Source: Pseudonocardiales bacterium (lineage in GTDB: Bacteria; Actinomycetota; Actinomycetes; Mycobacteriales; Pseudonocardiaceae). From it: a stretch of DNA of 64,000 nucleotides. This document shows, in pieces, positions 54,213-64,000 of this stretch (the first letter of the stretch is position 1; the number at the start of each line of letters is the position of its first letter). The notes under the pieces were generated by a model. It saw nothing but the letters and a program-made list of their open reading frames with translations. It was not told the DNA's origin and made no database searches. The position numbers were made by a program, and so were the translations under genes. The stretch is taken from contig JAFAPC010000113.1 in assembly GCA_019247305.1 (NCBI GenBank), forward strand, positions 1 through 64,000, read 5' to 3'.

Positions 54213-55673
54213 ATGACGGACCCAACGCAGGTATTTCCGGAGCTTGTGTACGCCCATGCCTCACCTCATTCCGTGGGCGGCATCTCGCTGTTCGAGGCGG
54301 ATTCCCCCGTCCGCGCCAGCAATGTCACGAATTTTCACTCACTCGAGTCTCTCCGGCAGCAGGCCGCGCAGCGACTTGCCGCAGCGGGGTTCACGATCCT
54401 GCAGGTGTCCCCGGTCACCATCAATATCGCTGGACCGCTGTCCCTGTACGAGCGGGTTTTCCACACCACGGTGTGCGCCCAGGAGCGTCCGGTGCTCAAG
54501 TCCGGAGCCCGCGCCAGCACTGCGATTTTCCTGGATTCACCCGACACCGAGCAACGTGGGCTGATTTCCACCGCAGGCACCGATTTCGCCGATCTCCTGG
54601 AAGGAGTGGCGCTTGACGAGCCCCGCTGGCCGATGGCCCTCGCCGCCAGCCCACCCGAGGTGCCCTACTGGCACCTGAGCGTCCCCGATGCCCTCAGCAC
54701 GGCCCTGCGGGCCGACACCGTCCACGCCCAAGGCGTCACCGGGCGAGGGGTGAACGTGGTGATGACCGACACCGGCCATTACTCCGCCCACCCCTATTTC
54801 CAGACCCACGGCTACCACATCGCTCCCGTAGTGCTGGCTCCCGGCGCGACCGAGCCCGACCAGGACGCCTCGGGGCACGGCACCGCCCAGTCCGCCAACC
54901 TGCTGGCGGTGGCGCCAGACTGCGCGTTCACGATGGTCAAAATGTCCTTCGTCAACGCGATCGGAGCGCTACACGCCGCCATCGCGCGCCAACCGCGGAT
55001 CATCAGTTGCAGCTGGGGCTCCGATGTCCCGCAGGGTCCCTTGAGCGCGGCGGACCAGGCCCTGGCCGCCGCGGTGGCCACCGCCGTCGCCTCGGGGATC
55101 GTGGTGGTCGCCTCCGCCGGTGACGGTCAGCGCTCCTTGCCCGGTCAGTGTCCGGATGTGCTCTCGGCCGGTGGCGTGTTCCTGCACCCCGACGGCGCGC
55201 TGGAGGCATCCGACTACTCCAGCGGGTTTACCAGCCAGGTATACCTGGACCGCATCGTGCCCGACGTCTGCGGTCTGGTCGGGATGCGACCGCGCGGCGT
55301 CTACCTCATGCTGCCCACGGCACCGGGTGGCGTGCTGGATCACGAGGTGGCGACGCTAGGCGGCTATCCCGCCGGCGATGAGACCGCGGCCGACGACGGA
55401 TGGGTGGCCTTGAGCGGAACCTCGGCGGCAGCACCCCAACTCGCCGGAGTCCTCGCGCTGCTGCTGCAGGTGAACCCCGCACTGCGGCCGGATCAGCTCA
55501 TCGACGTGCTGCGCCGCACCGCACGGCCCGTACAGGCAGGCCACAGCTACCAGAACGTCCCCGCCGCACCCGGCCCCGACGGCGCGAGCGGCTGCGGACT
55601 CGTCGACGCCCAGGCCGCCCTCGATCTTGTTCTCGATCGTGCTCGGGTCTCCAGCGAGGTGCGGTATGCCTGA
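54213..55673 (+). CDS. S8/subtilisin-type peptidase
   Basis: VVMTDTGHYSAHP (Asp), DASGHGTAQSANLL (His), LSGTSAAAPQLAGVLALLLQ (Ser). Confidence 0.93.
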   Translation: MTDPTQVFPELVYAHASPHSVGGISLFEADSPVRASNVTNFHSLESLRQQAAQRLAAAGFTILQVSPVTINIAGPLSLYERVFHTTVCAQERPVLKSGARASTAIFLDSPDTEQRGLISTAGTDFADLLEGVALDEPRWPMALAASPPEVPYWHLSVPDALSTALRADTVHAQGVTGRGVNVVMTDTGHYSAHPYFQTHGYHIAPVVLAPGATEPDQDASGHGTAQSANLLAVAPDCAFTMVKMSFVNAIGALHAAIARQPRIISCSWGSDVPQGPLSAADQALAAAVATAVASGIVVVASAGDGQRSLPGQCPDVLSAGGVFLHPDGALEASDYSSGFTSQVYLDRIVPDVCGLVGMRPRGVYLMLPTAPGGVLDHEVATLGGYPAGDETAADDGWVALSGTSAAAPQLAGVLALLLQVNPALRPDQLIDVLRRTARPVQAGHSYQNVPAAPGPDGASGCGLVDAQAALDLVLDRARVSSEVRYA

Positions 55674-56901
55674 GCGGTACGACGTGATCGTGGTGGGAGC
55701 TCGCTGCGCGGGTGCGCCGACCGCCATGTTGCTGGCCCGTCAGGGACATCGCGTCCTGCTCCTGGACAAGGCCCGGTTTCCCAGCGACAAGCTCTCCGCA
55801 CCGTACCTGCACGCCAACGGCGTCGAGCGGTTGCGCCGCTGGGGTTTGCTCGACCAGCTACTGCGCAGCGGGGCTCCGGCGCTGCGGCGGCTGCTGGTCG
55901 ACCTCGGCAACGGGCTGGAGTTCGTCATCGACCACGACACAGGGTCCGTCCTGCTGCACGGGGTGGTGGTCTCCCGACTGGCCGGGGACGAGTCCGACTC
56001 GGTGGCGTACGCGCCCCGTCGGCTGGTGTTAGACCAGATCCTGGTGGAGGCCGCGGTGCAGGCCGGGGCGGAGTTGCACCCGGGGTGTGTGGTCGAGGAC
56101 CTGGTGTGGGAGGCCGATCGGGTCGTCGGTGTGCTCAGCCGCACGGGTAGCCAGCGGCGAGCGGCGCGAGCTGAGATCGTGGTGGGCGCCGACGGGGTCA
56201 ATTCGGTGGTCGCTCGGGCGGTGCGGGCGCCGATGGTGGTCTGCGCGCCGGTGGCGACCTGCGCCTACCACACCTGCTTCCGCGGCATCGACGCCGAGGG
56301 GATGGAGGTGTACCTGCGCGAGGGACTGGCCATCATGGTGCTGCCGACCAACGACGGACTGCTCCACATCGGCGTCGCCCGGCCCCGCGCTGCGTTCAGC
56401 GCGCTGCGCACCGACGTCACCGGCACGTTCTTTCGAGCCCTGGATGCCGTGCCCCGGCTGGCGCAGCGAGTGCTTACGGGCGTGCAGGCAGAACCGATCA
56501 CCGGTACCGGCATGCTGCCCAACTACTTCCGTCAGTCCTTCGGACCCGGTTGGGTACTCCTCGGCGACGCCGGCTACGCCCACGACCCCATCACCGGCCT
56601 CGGGATAAGCGATGCGTTCCGGGACGCGGAGCTGGTATCTGCGGCGATCCACCGTCATCTCGGCACTGATGCCGTCCTCGATTCGGCCTTCGCCGACTAC
56701 CAGCGGGACCGCGACGCATCCTCCCGAGTCGCCTTCGACATCGGCAACCGCCTGGCGGCGCTCGCACCCCCCGGCCTGGACACCCTGATGCTCATGGCCA
56801 CCGTAGGCCGCGGACGTCCACCGAGCCAGCCCGTATCCGCTGCCCTCCCCTCCTCAAGCAGCGAGCTGGAGGCGGCGCCCCTGCCGATCGACGATCATTG
56901 A
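55666..56901 (+). CDS. FAD-dependent oxidoreductase (geranylgeranyl reductase / PHBH-like)
   Basis: YDVIVVGARCAGAPTAMLLARQGHRVLLLDK; GWVLLGDAGYAHDPITGLGISDAFRDAEL. Confidence 0.92.
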   Translation: MPERYDVIVVGARCAGAPTAMLLARQGHRVLLLDKARFPSDKLSAPYLHANGVERLRRWGLLDQLLRSGAPALRRLLVDLGNGLEFVIDHDTGSVLLHGVVVSRLAGDESDSVAYAPRRLVLDQILVEAAVQAGAELHPGCVVEDLVWEADRVVGVLSRTGSQRRAARAEIVVGADGVNSVVARAVRAPMVVCAPVATCAYHTCFRGIDAEGMEVYLREGLAIMVLPTNDGLLHIGVARPRAAFSALRTDVTGTFFRALDAVPRLAQRVLTGVQAEPITGTGMLPNYFRQSFGPGWVLLGDAGYAHDPITGLGISDAFRDAELVSAAIHRHLGTDAVLDSAFADYQRDRDASSRVAFDIGNRLAALAPPGLDTLMLMATVGRGRPPSQPVSAALPSSSSELEAAPLPIDDH

Positions 56902-57013
56902 ATGAGCCCGCCTGAGGTCCGTATCACAGAGGTGCCCAGCAAATTCTGTGGTGAGAGCCTGCGCCGCGGAGGACGATGGTGAGGAGGTGGACCTGCGTCA
57001 TCGGGAGGGGACT

Positions 57014-57457
57014 GTGAAAGTCGAAGAGATCCTGAAGTCGAAAGGCCGATGGGTTGAGACCATCGAAACCGATGCCAGCATTGCCGAAGCGATAGGTCGA
57101 CTGAACGGCCCTCCTCAGATCGGGGCGCTGGTCGTCCGCGACGATGACGAGCCGCAACCGATCGTGGGCACGCTCACCGAGCGGGACATCATCCGCGGTC
57201 TCGGCAAGTACGGCGCCAAACTGCTGACCATGCAGGTCACCAAGGTGATGTCGCGCAATGTTCCGGTCTGCTCTCCAGGGGACAGCATCACGCGGCTCAT
57301 GCACCAGATGACGGCGTCCCGTTACCGTCACCTGCCAGTCGTGGATCACGGCAAGCTGGCCGGCCTGGTCAGCATCGGCGATGTGGTCAAGGCCCGGATC
57401 GCGGACATGGAGCTGGAGACCAACCTGCTCCGGGACCTCTACATCGCGCGCGGATAA
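57014..57457 (+). CDS. CBS-domain protein
   Basis: VVRDDDEPQPIVGTLTERDIIRGLGKYG...HLPVVDHGKLAGLVSIGDVVKARI. Confidence 0.9.
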   Translation: MKVEEILKSKGRWVETIETDASIAEAIGRLNGPPQIGALVVRDDDEPQPIVGTLTERDIIRGLGKYGAKLLTMQVTKVMSRNVPVCSPGDSITRLMHQMTASRYRHLPVVDHGKLAGLVSIGDVVKARIADMELETNLLRDLYIARG

Positions 57458-57491
57458 CGTCGCTGATCAGGCCGCAATCGCCGACGATGCG

Positions 57492-58955
57492 TCACTGGGC
57501 ACCGACGAACGTGAACTCCAGAATCGCTCCAGGATTGTCGAGTTTCTCCGTCGGGGGGCCGAACTTGGGGCCGGCCCGGCCGCTGCTGTCAGTGGCAATA
57601 TAGACAGTTCGGTGGTCCGGGCTCAGCGCCAGGTCCCGGTAGCGGTTTGTCGTCTTGAAGAACTGAGTGATATCACCCTGGACTGAGCCACCGTCCTGGG
57701 TGAGCCGCAAGCAGTACAGCGCACCATTTTTCAGGCTCGTGACCAGCAGAGAGTTACGCCAGCCAGCGAACACGCCCGCCTCAGCCGGTACGTAGTCGAT
57801 GCTGGACGGCGCGACCGACGGCCAGCAGATGTACGACTGCTCCCCACAGGCTGGGTCCTGGAAGTTATAACCATTGGGGACGGTGTAGAGCGTCTTCAGC
57901 GGATCCACATAGTCTGGGCTGCTCCAGGCGGTCTCCCGCTGCTGGGGAACCGAGGGCGGGATCGTGAAGCTGCTGTAGTGCAGGCTGGTGCACGGCGGCG
58001 TGGTCGATCCAGACCAGTTCGCATACACATAGGACTGGTCGTCTTTGAAACCGGACACATACGGCCAGCCGTAGTTCTTTCCGGCCTGGATCAGGTTGAT
58101 CTCATCGTCGGCCTTGGGGCCGTGCTCCGCAGAGAACAACCGGCCTCCTGGCCCGAAGACCAGACCCTGCGGGTTCCGGTGCCCATACGAGTAGATATGG
58201 CTCCGCACCCCCCGGATCACCGGATTGTCCGCGGGAACACTGCCGTCGAGATTGAGCCTCAGGATCTTGCCGACGTAGGTTGCCCAGTTTCGGGTGCGGA
58301 CGTCGTCCGCGGTGGGCAGGTCCTGAGCCCGAATCGGATTACAGAACCGTTCGAACTGGTTGTTCCCCTGATCCCCAATCGAGTAGTAGAGTTTCTGGTC
58401 GGGACCGAGCACCAGGCGTCCGGCGTTGTGGTCCGTGCTCGCCGACAAACCGGTGATGACGTCAACGGGATGACCCAACGTGTGTGTTGCGGGATCGTAG
58501 GTGTAGCGGGCTATCTTGGTGCGGCGGTCGACCGCTGGGCCAGGGTCGGCGTCGTAGGTATATGCGAGATAGACGTCATGGCTGCCGTTCAGGAAGTTCG
58601 GCCCGAATGCCATGCCGAGCAGGCCGTCCTGACTCTCGGTGGAGTACACGTCAGCGATGGTGATCACGGTGGTCTTCGAGCCGTCCGACGGGTTCACCCG
58701 GGTTACTCTCTTGCCGCTCTTCTCAGTAACCCAGAGGAAACCATCAGGGCCCCAGGTGATTTCCCACGGGTCCGCCAAACCGGTAGCCAGCACACGAAAG
58801 GTGAACGGCTCACTCACATTCCTCGCATCTGATGGTTTCGCTGGGCTAGCCAGACACCCTGTCGTTGACAACGCGAGCAGGGTGGCCAGCGCCAGAAATC
58901 GCCTCACGCGTCGCTTTGTGGACTCAGCTCGGTGGGGGTGGGGTTCATGGGACAC
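57492..58955 (-). CDS. PQQ-dependent (glucose/sorbosone-type) sugar dehydrogenase
   Basis: VLATGLADPWEITWGPDGFLWVTEKSGKRVTRVNP...YGHRNPQGLVFGPGGRLFSAEHGPKADDEINLI. Confidence 0.9.
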   Translation of the reverse strand: MSHEPHPHRAESTKRRVRRFLALATLLALSTTGCLASPAKPSDARNVSEPFTFRVLATGLADPWEITWGPDGFLWVTEKSGKRVTRVNPSDGSKTTVITIADVYSTESQDGLLGMAFGPNFLNGSHDVYLAYTYDADPGPAVDRRTKIARYTYDPATHTLGHPVDVITGLSASTDHNAGRLVLGPDQKLYYSIGDQGNNQFERFCNPIRAQDLPTADDVRTRNWATYVGKILRLNLDGSVPADNPVIRGVRSHIYSYGHRNPQGLVFGPGGRLFSAEHGPKADDEINLIQAGKNYGWPYVSGFKDDQSYVYANWSGSTTPPCTSLHYSSFTIPPSVPQQRETAWSSPDYVDPLKTLYTVPNGYNFQDPACGEQSYICWPSVAPSSIDYVPAEAGVFAGWRNSLLVTSLKNGALYCLRLTQDGGSVQGDITQFFKTTNRYRDLALSPDHRTVYIATDSSGRAGPKFGPPTEKLDNPGAILEFTFVGAQ

Positions 58956-59006
58956 CGCGCTATCCTGCCCGGCCGCGGTGGCCGCCCCGCTGGCGGGGCT
59001 CGGTGC

Positions 59007-59672
59007 TCAGGGTGTCCGCTTCGCACCGTTGTCCCGTGCCTGACGGCTTTCGTAGAGCTCCCAGGCTCGTCGGCGCGCCTCGTCAGCGCGGCGCTGCGCA
59101 TCCTCACGCACCAGCTGTTCCTGTTCTGGCGTGGCGTGTCCCTCGGCGACCGCTGCCTCAGCGGCCACCCAGCGATCGATTTCCTCATCGCGGTGGCGCT
59201 CTCTGGCCCCGACACTCGGATCGTCGCGATGCCGACGCTGGTAGTAGGGATTGTCTTCCGACAAGCCCCCGCTGAACCGCCCGTAGGCACCCAGGAACAG
59301 CAACAGCATCCCGGCGATGAAGCTGAAGATCACATTTGACATCCGGAACGCCAGCAGGTTGAACCTGGTGTCCAGCACGGTGAGGTTGAGCAAGCCGGAG
59401 AGCAGGAACAGCACGCCGATCACCACGGTGATCGTGGACGAGATCCGACCACCGCGCACCGCAGCGCCAATCAGGACCCCGCCGACGATCAGCGAGATCG
59501 TCGCGAGCAGGCCGTTGGAAGACAGTCCGAGCACCATTTTGCCGTGGACGGCGAGAAACCTCAGCCGATCGACAAACCCGAGAGTCCCGAAGATGCACAA
59601 CCCGACACCGAGCACCGCTGCTCCAGTACGGTGCACAAGATCCACTTTACTCCCAGACGGGGAGCACAACAC
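59007..59672 (-). CDS. DUF4383-like membrane protein
   Basis: VHRTGAAVLGVGLCIFGTLGF...NVIFSFIAGMLLLFLGAYGR. Confidence 0.75.
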   Translation of the reverse strand: MLCSPSGSKVDLVHRTGAAVLGVGLCIFGTLGFVDRLRFLAVHGKMVLGLSSNGLLATISLIVGGVLIGAAVRGGRISSTITVVIGVLFLLSGLLNLTVLDTRFNLLAFRMSNVIFSFIAGMLLLFLGAYGRFSGGLSEDNPYYQRRHRDDPSVGARERHRDEEIDRWVAAEAAVAEGHATPEQEQLVREDAQRRADEARRRAWELYESRQARDNGAKRTP

Positions 59673-59728
59673 CTATACCACAGTACTCCAATCCTCAGCA
59701 GCTAGTAGATCTTGCCAGTGAGGATCAG

Positions 59729-61054
59729 TCAGCGCAGCTTCGCGCCAACGCTGATCAGCTTCTCGCGGAAGTTCTCGTAGCCGCGGTCCAGCAGGGAGAC
59801 TCCGGTCACCGTTGAGTCACCCTGCGCGGCGAGCGCGGCCAGCACGTAGGAGAAGCCCGCGCGCAGATCCGGGACATGCACGGTCGTTCCCTGCAGCTTC
59901 GTCGGCCCGACCACGACGGCAGAGTGTTGGTGATTTCGCGACCCGAAACGGCACGGGGTGCGCCCGAGGCATTCGGTGAAGACCTGCATCTGGGCCCCGA
60001 GCGCCTGGAGCGCCTTCCCGTATCCCAACCGGTTTTCGTGCACCGTCTCGTGCAGCACGGTCACCCCGTCTGCCTGGGTGAGCGCGGTGACCATCGGCGA
60101 CTGCCAGTCCGTCATGAAGCCCGGATGCACGTCCGTCTCGATGACCAGCGGGCGCGGCATGGACTTCGCCCGCCAAAACGTCACCTCGTTGCCGTCGCTG
60201 GAGAAGTCAAACTCGCCACCGGCGCGCCGGTAGACGTTGAGATAGGTTCCCAGATCGGCCTGCCGAACGCCGTGCACCGTGATCCGGCCGTCGGTCGCCA
60301 GCGCGAGGCTCGCCCAGGACGCCGCTTCAAGCCGGTCCGGGATGGCGGTATGAGCGGTCCCCCGCAGGCGGGAGACACCGGTGACCTGAATGACGCGGTC
60401 GGGCTGCACGGTGATCAGTGCACCCATGCGCTGGAGCAGACAGATCAGGTCGATGATCTCCGGCTCGATCGCGGCGTTGCGCAGCTCGGAGTCACCCACC
60501 GCGGCGACCGCCCCGAGCAGGAACTGCTCAGTCGCCCCCACGCTCGGGTATTTCAGCTCGACGACTGCGCCTTTCAGGCGGCCCACCTCGGCGGTCAACG
60601 TGAAGCCGGTGTCCGTCCGCTCGCTCACCGCGCCGAACGCACGAAGCACATCCAGGTGCAGATTGACCGGACGCTCCCCAATGCTGCAGCCACCGGGTTT
60701 CCAGAGCTCCGCGTGACCGGTGCGATGCAGCAGCGGCGCGCAGGTGAGGACCGGGATCCGGCTGCGCACGTGGAAGTACTCCAGATCGCGCGTCGCGGCG
60801 GTGTGCACGTCGCGTGCCTCGATCCGCAGCTGGCCATCCACCGGTTGGGCGGTGCTGCATCCCAACACCTGGAGCAGCTCGGCCACCAGCCGGGTGTCCA
60901 CGATCTGCGGGGTGTTGTGGATGAACACCGGCTCCTCGGTCAGCAGCGCCGCGACCATCAGCTTGGGAACCGCGTTCTTCGAGCCGCGGATCTTGACCGT
61001 TCCGCCGAGCGGGCTGCCGCCGGTCAGGTGTAGCGCGTCAGCGTCGTCAGTCAT
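59729..61054 (-). CDS. murA: UDP-N-acetylglucosamine 1-carboxyvinyltransferase
   Basis: GGSPLGGTVKIRGSKNAVPKLMVAALLTEEP...DWQSPMVTALTQADG...DLRAGFSYVLAALAAQG. Confidence 0.92.
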   Translation of the reverse strand: MTDDADALHLTGGSPLGGTVKIRGSKNAVPKLMVAALLTEEPVFIHNTPQIVDTRLVAELLQVLGCSTAQPVDGQLRIEARDVHTAATRDLEYFHVRSRIPVLTCAPLLHRTGHAELWKPGGCSIGERPVNLHLDVLRAFGAVSERTDTGFTLTAEVGRLKGAVVELKYPSVGATEQFLLGAVAAVGDSELRNAAIEPEIIDLICLLQRMGALITVQPDRVIQVTGVSRLRGTAHTAIPDRLEAASWASLALATDGRITVHGVRQADLGTYLNVYRRAGGEFDFSSDGNEVTFWRAKSMPRPLVIETDVHPGFMTDWQSPMVTALTQADGVTVLHETVHENRLGYGKALQALGAQMQVFTECLGRTPCRFGSRNHQHSAVVVGPTKLQGTTVHVPDLRAGFSYVLAALAAQGDSTVTGVSLLDRGYENFREKLISVGAKLR

Positions 61055-61269
61055 GAGGAAGAAAAGCTCCTTGAGTGAAGGTCAGGTCCTACTGGCGTGG
61101 ACGCGCGATGCGTCCGTCGGTTGTCCGGCTGGGCCACGGTAGCGCTCACCTGGCTGGCTCCGTCTCCGGTAGCGCCAGTCGTCGTGCCGTGACGAGGGGG
61201 GTGGATGAGGGCACACGGCCGATCGCGGATGGGTTATGAGAAGGGAGCGGGAGGGTATCACTAGTTCTT

Positions 61270-62820
61270 GTGGTGAAGGGAGACGCTGTGCAGGCGACGC
61301 GGGAGATGGAGCGCAAGTACGAGGCGATCGAGGGGCTGGAGTTGCTCGACCCGGCGAAGTTGCTCGGGTTCGACGCGGTGAGCGGGTCGGAGGAACAGGA
61401 TCTGGCGGCGGTGTATTTTGATACCGCCGATCTGCGCCTGATCAGTGCGGGGGTGACGTTGCGGCGTCGGGAAGGGGGAGCTGACGCAGGCTGGCACTTG
61501 AAGCTGCCAGCGGGTAAGGACACTCGCGAGGAGCTGCGGCTCCCGCTGGGAGGCTCCCCGCACCGCCCGCCCGCGGAACTGGTCGCCTTGACCCGGGTGT
61601 ACGCCCGCGGTGCGGTGTTGGGCCCGGTTGCTGAGTTGATCACGCGGCGACGCCGCTGGGTGCTCACCGATGCTACCGGGCGCTCACTAGCGGAAGTGGT
61701 GGATGACCACGTGAAGGCGCGGACTCTGGGTGCGCAGACCACGACCGTGGCCTGGCGTGAGGTGGAGGTCGAGCTCGGCGAGCATGGTCAGCGGAAGTTG
61801 CTGGATCGGATCGAGCGCCGGCTGCTGAAGGTGGGGGCCCAGCGTGCGGGGTCCTCCTCGAAAGTGGGCCGGCTGCTGGCTGACCGGCTGCCCCCCGCTG
61901 TGACGACGTCGAGGCCTGATTCTGCTCACTCTGCTCGGTCGGCGGGGGACGTGGTGCTGGCCTACCTCAGGACGCAGGCCCAACAGTTGCGCCACTATGA
62001 CCCGCTGGTGCGACAGGACGCCCCGGACGCGGTCCACCAGATGCGGGTGAGCGCCCGCCGGATGCGCAGCGCGTTGCAGGCATTCGGTCGCGTCCTCGAT
62101 CGGGAGGCGACCCGGGAGCTGGTCGCGGAGCTGAAATGGGTGGCCGGCGAGCTGAGCGGCGCCCGAGACACCGAAGTGATGGCCAAGCGGTTCGCGGCGC
62201 TGCTCACCGAGGTGCCCGACGAGCTCAAGCTGGGACCCATCGACGCCGGGTTCACCCGCTCCTTCCAGCGTCGCGGGGCCGACGCCCGCGACGTCGCCCT
62301 CGCTGCCCTCGACAGTGACCGCTACCTGGCCCTGCAGGACCGGATCGACGCGTTGTTCACCGAGGCGCCCTTCACTGCCCGTGCTACCCGCAAGGCCAAG
62401 CGTGAGCTGCCCAAGAGCATCCGGCGAGCCTATCGCCGGGTGGAATCGCGGATGGCTGACGCGACAAACCAACCCGCCGGCGAGAAACGCGACCGTGCCC
62501 TGCACGAGGCCCGCAAAGCGGCCAAACGGCTGCGGTATGCCACCGAGGCCGTCAAACCCACGCTCGGCAAGCCCGCCGGGAGGCTGCGCAAGCACCTCAA
62601 ATCCGTCCAGAACCTCCTGGGCGAGCACCAGGACGCCGTCGTGTCCCGGCCCGTGCTACGCGAACTCGCTGCCCGGGCTCACCTAGAGGGCGGAAACGGC
62701 TTCACCTACGGCCTGCTGTACGCCGCCGAGGCGACGCGCGCTAAGCGGGCCGAACACGACCTCCCGTTAGCGTGGAAACGGATGCGCAAACCCAAGAACA
62801 CCGCCTGGCTCACCAGCTGA
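61270..62820 (+). CDS. CYTH and CHAD domain protein
   Basis: MEREKYE-type start (REMERKYEAIEGLELLD), VYFDTADLRLISAGVTLRRR; CHAD-type HQMRVSARRMRSALQAF...HEARKAAKRLRYATEAV. Confidence 0.92.
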   Translation: MVKGDAVQATREMERKYEAIEGLELLDPAKLLGFDAVSGSEEQDLAAVYFDTADLRLISAGVTLRRREGGADAGWHLKLPAGKDTREELRLPLGGSPHRPPAELVALTRVYARGAVLGPVAELITRRRRWVLTDATGRSLAEVVDDHVKARTLGAQTTTVAWREVEVELGEHGQRKLLDRIERRLLKVGAQRAGSSSKVGRLLADRLPPAVTTSRPDSAHSARSAGDVVLAYLRTQAQQLRHYDPLVRQDAPDAVHQMRVSARRMRSALQAFGRVLDREATRELVAELKWVAGELSGARDTEVMAKRFAALLTEVPDELKLGPIDAGFTRSFQRRGADARDVALAALDSDRYLALQDRIDALFTEAPFTARATRKAKRELPKSIRRAYRRVESRMADATNQPAGEKRDRALHEARKAAKRLRYATEAVKPTLGKPAGRLRKHLKSVQNLLGEHQDAVVSRPVLRELAARAHLEGGNGFTYGLLYAAEATRAKRAEHDLPLAWKRMRKPKNTAWLTS

Positions 62821-62863
62821 CTGGCGCCGGCAGCCGGTGCATGGGCTGTTGCGACGCCGTGCG

Positions 62864-63412
62864 TTAGCCGATGGGGCCATCCCGACGCCGGTGCTGGTTT
62901 CGCTGCTCGCGTAAGTGGGCCTGGCGTTCACCAAAGAATTCGTGTTTCAGGCTGTAGGCGAACGTCACTACCATGCCGCCCGTTCCGATGAAGAACGATC
63001 CGGCTAGCACCAACACGCCGAGAACGGTCAATCGTGCCAGGCCCACCAATCCCGTCGCGACACCGAGCAGTGTTCCGGTGGCGCGTCTGATCCGGCCCGC
63101 CCGCACTCCGGCTTCGGCCCTGCTGTACGCCCGGGCCGTCACCACGCCGGAGCCTACGACACAGGCCGCCACGATCACAGTGAATGTGACCTTGAATGCC
63201 CCGGGCGAGGCCGAATTCTTCCAGACCACACTCACGATGAGCGTTGTCATCGCACCGCAACCGACAGCCAGCGCCAGATAGAGCAACGACAGGGCGGCAC
63301 GGCGAGCCCAATAAGAGGTGCCACGCGTGTACCAGGTCGTGCCGAGAAGGTAGATTGACTCGACCGGCCGCGTCACGTGATCCGTCGACTCTCCGCTAGC
63401 CGAAGATTCCAT
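62864..63412 (-). CDS. hypothetical membrane protein
   Basis: several hydrophobic helices; ATG at 63412. Confidence 0.55.
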   Translation of the reverse strand: MESSASGESTDHVTRPVESIYLLGTTWYTRGTSYWARRAALSLLYLALAVGCGAMTTLIVSVVWKNSASPGAFKVTFTVIVAACVVGSGVVTARAYSRAEAGVRAGRIRRATGTLLGVATGLVGLARLTVLGVLVLAGSFFIGTGGMVVTFAYSLKHEFFGERQAHLREQRNQHRRRDGPIG

Positions 63413-64000
63413 GCCAGATGTGTTCCGCCGCGTCACCGATCTTCTCTCCCAGCTCCACGTTAGCCGTGACGACGGCGCTGCCGGCGTCAGCAAAACTGTG
63501 TCCGACACCGCCGAGCAGGCCGTACTTGTGGATGTTGTCCGCCCAGTGCGCCTCGTGAGTCAGGGCGGTGACCGCCTCGGTGGCCTCGTAACCCACGGCC
63601 ATCCCGACCCCGGCGACCACGACGGCTGGCGCTGCCTCCGGTGCCAGCGCGATGATGCCCGCAGCGGCGCCAACACCAGTGAGGGTGGCGGCGCTGTCTG
63701 CGACAACCGCGTTGGGTACCGACCAACCCCCGTTGTGCACGTCGTCGTAGACGTTGTACGCGGTAGCGGCGAGGTCGACCAGCGGCGCCGCTCTGAGGAT
63801 CTTCAGCTTGGAGATGTCCGGGCCGGCGGCCTCGAGGCCCTCCTCAAGGTCGGTGGCCGCCAGCCGCGAGCCGGGGAACTTGCTCGCCAACGCCTCAACA
63901 TCGGCCAGCTCGCCGCGGGCGGCCTTGAGCCTAGCTAGCGCGTCCTTCTTGGCCGCCTTGAGCTCGGCGTACGCGGAATGTTCGGCGCTCTTGCCGCCGG
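63396..64000 (-). CDS. partial hypothetical protein with hydrophobic Ala/Gly-rich region; continues beyond window
   Basis: open minus frame to the window edge (SAEHSAYAELKAAKKDALARLKAARGEL...LTGVGAAAGIIALAPEAAPAVVVAGVGMAVGYEATEAV). Confidence 0.6.
   Translation of the reverse strand, partial: GGKSAEHSAYAELKAAKKDALARLKAARGELADVEALASKFPGSRLAATDLEEGLEAAGPDISKLKILRAAPLVDLAATAYNVYDDVHNGGWSVPNAVVADSAATLTGVGAAAGIIALAPEAAPAVVVAGVGMAVGYEATEAVTALTHEAHWADNIHKYGLLGGVGHSFADAGSAVVTANVELGEKIGDAAEHIWHGIFG

Noticed and set aside
1-64000. CRISPR array
   Set aside because: No regularly spaced direct repeats of 24-40 bp seen; the only short tandem array is ~2.2 copies at 24.05 kb without spacers.
1-64000. tRNA or rRNA genes (especially near LeuRS)
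   Set aside because: No convincing cloverleaf or GTTCRANYC-type T-arm spotted by eye; tRNAscan-SE would be decisive.

Overview
High-GC actinobacterial window (probably Pseudonocardiaceae-like; taxonomy is inference) with many accessory loci. In order: toxin-antitoxin modules and remnants (~1-2.7 kb); a DUF397/XRE regulator pair; a 1406-aa fused hybrid kinase / SpoIIE phosphatase / RsbW-like kinase / STAS protein; an MFS transporter; YqgE/AlgH; an AT-richer XRE-ImmA/DUF4411 island; DUF427, VapBC and DUF574 methyltransferase genes. At 18.9-28.0 kb a minus-strand biosynthetic operon encodes a stand-alone adenylation enzyme, a carrier protein, divergent TrpD, TrpA, TrpF and TrpC homologues (no trpE/G/B), an EctC-like cupin, an acyl-CoA-dehydrogenase-like enzyme, a transglutaminase-like protein and an MFS exporter. 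It is divergent from two tandemly duplicated LuxR-type regulators. At 32-41 kb there is a LeuRS, an HprK-like protein, a 2OG-oxygenase-like gene with an in-frame TGA, a large SagB/nitroreductase-like protein, and fragments of a second HprK-like protein and a second LeuRS. At 41.8-45.8 kb there is a graspetide (ATP-grasp RiPP) cluster with a decayed tandem copy. At 49.8-56.9 kb there is a compact azole-RiPP (TOMM) cluster whose precursor ends in TYCCCCCCP. MurA, CYTH-CHAD, PQQ-type sugar dehydrogenase and other ordinary genes follow. The two strongest candidates for undescribed systems are the hexa-cysteine TOMM cluster and the trp-like heterocycle operon. All family assignments come from reading motifs by eye; no database search was run.
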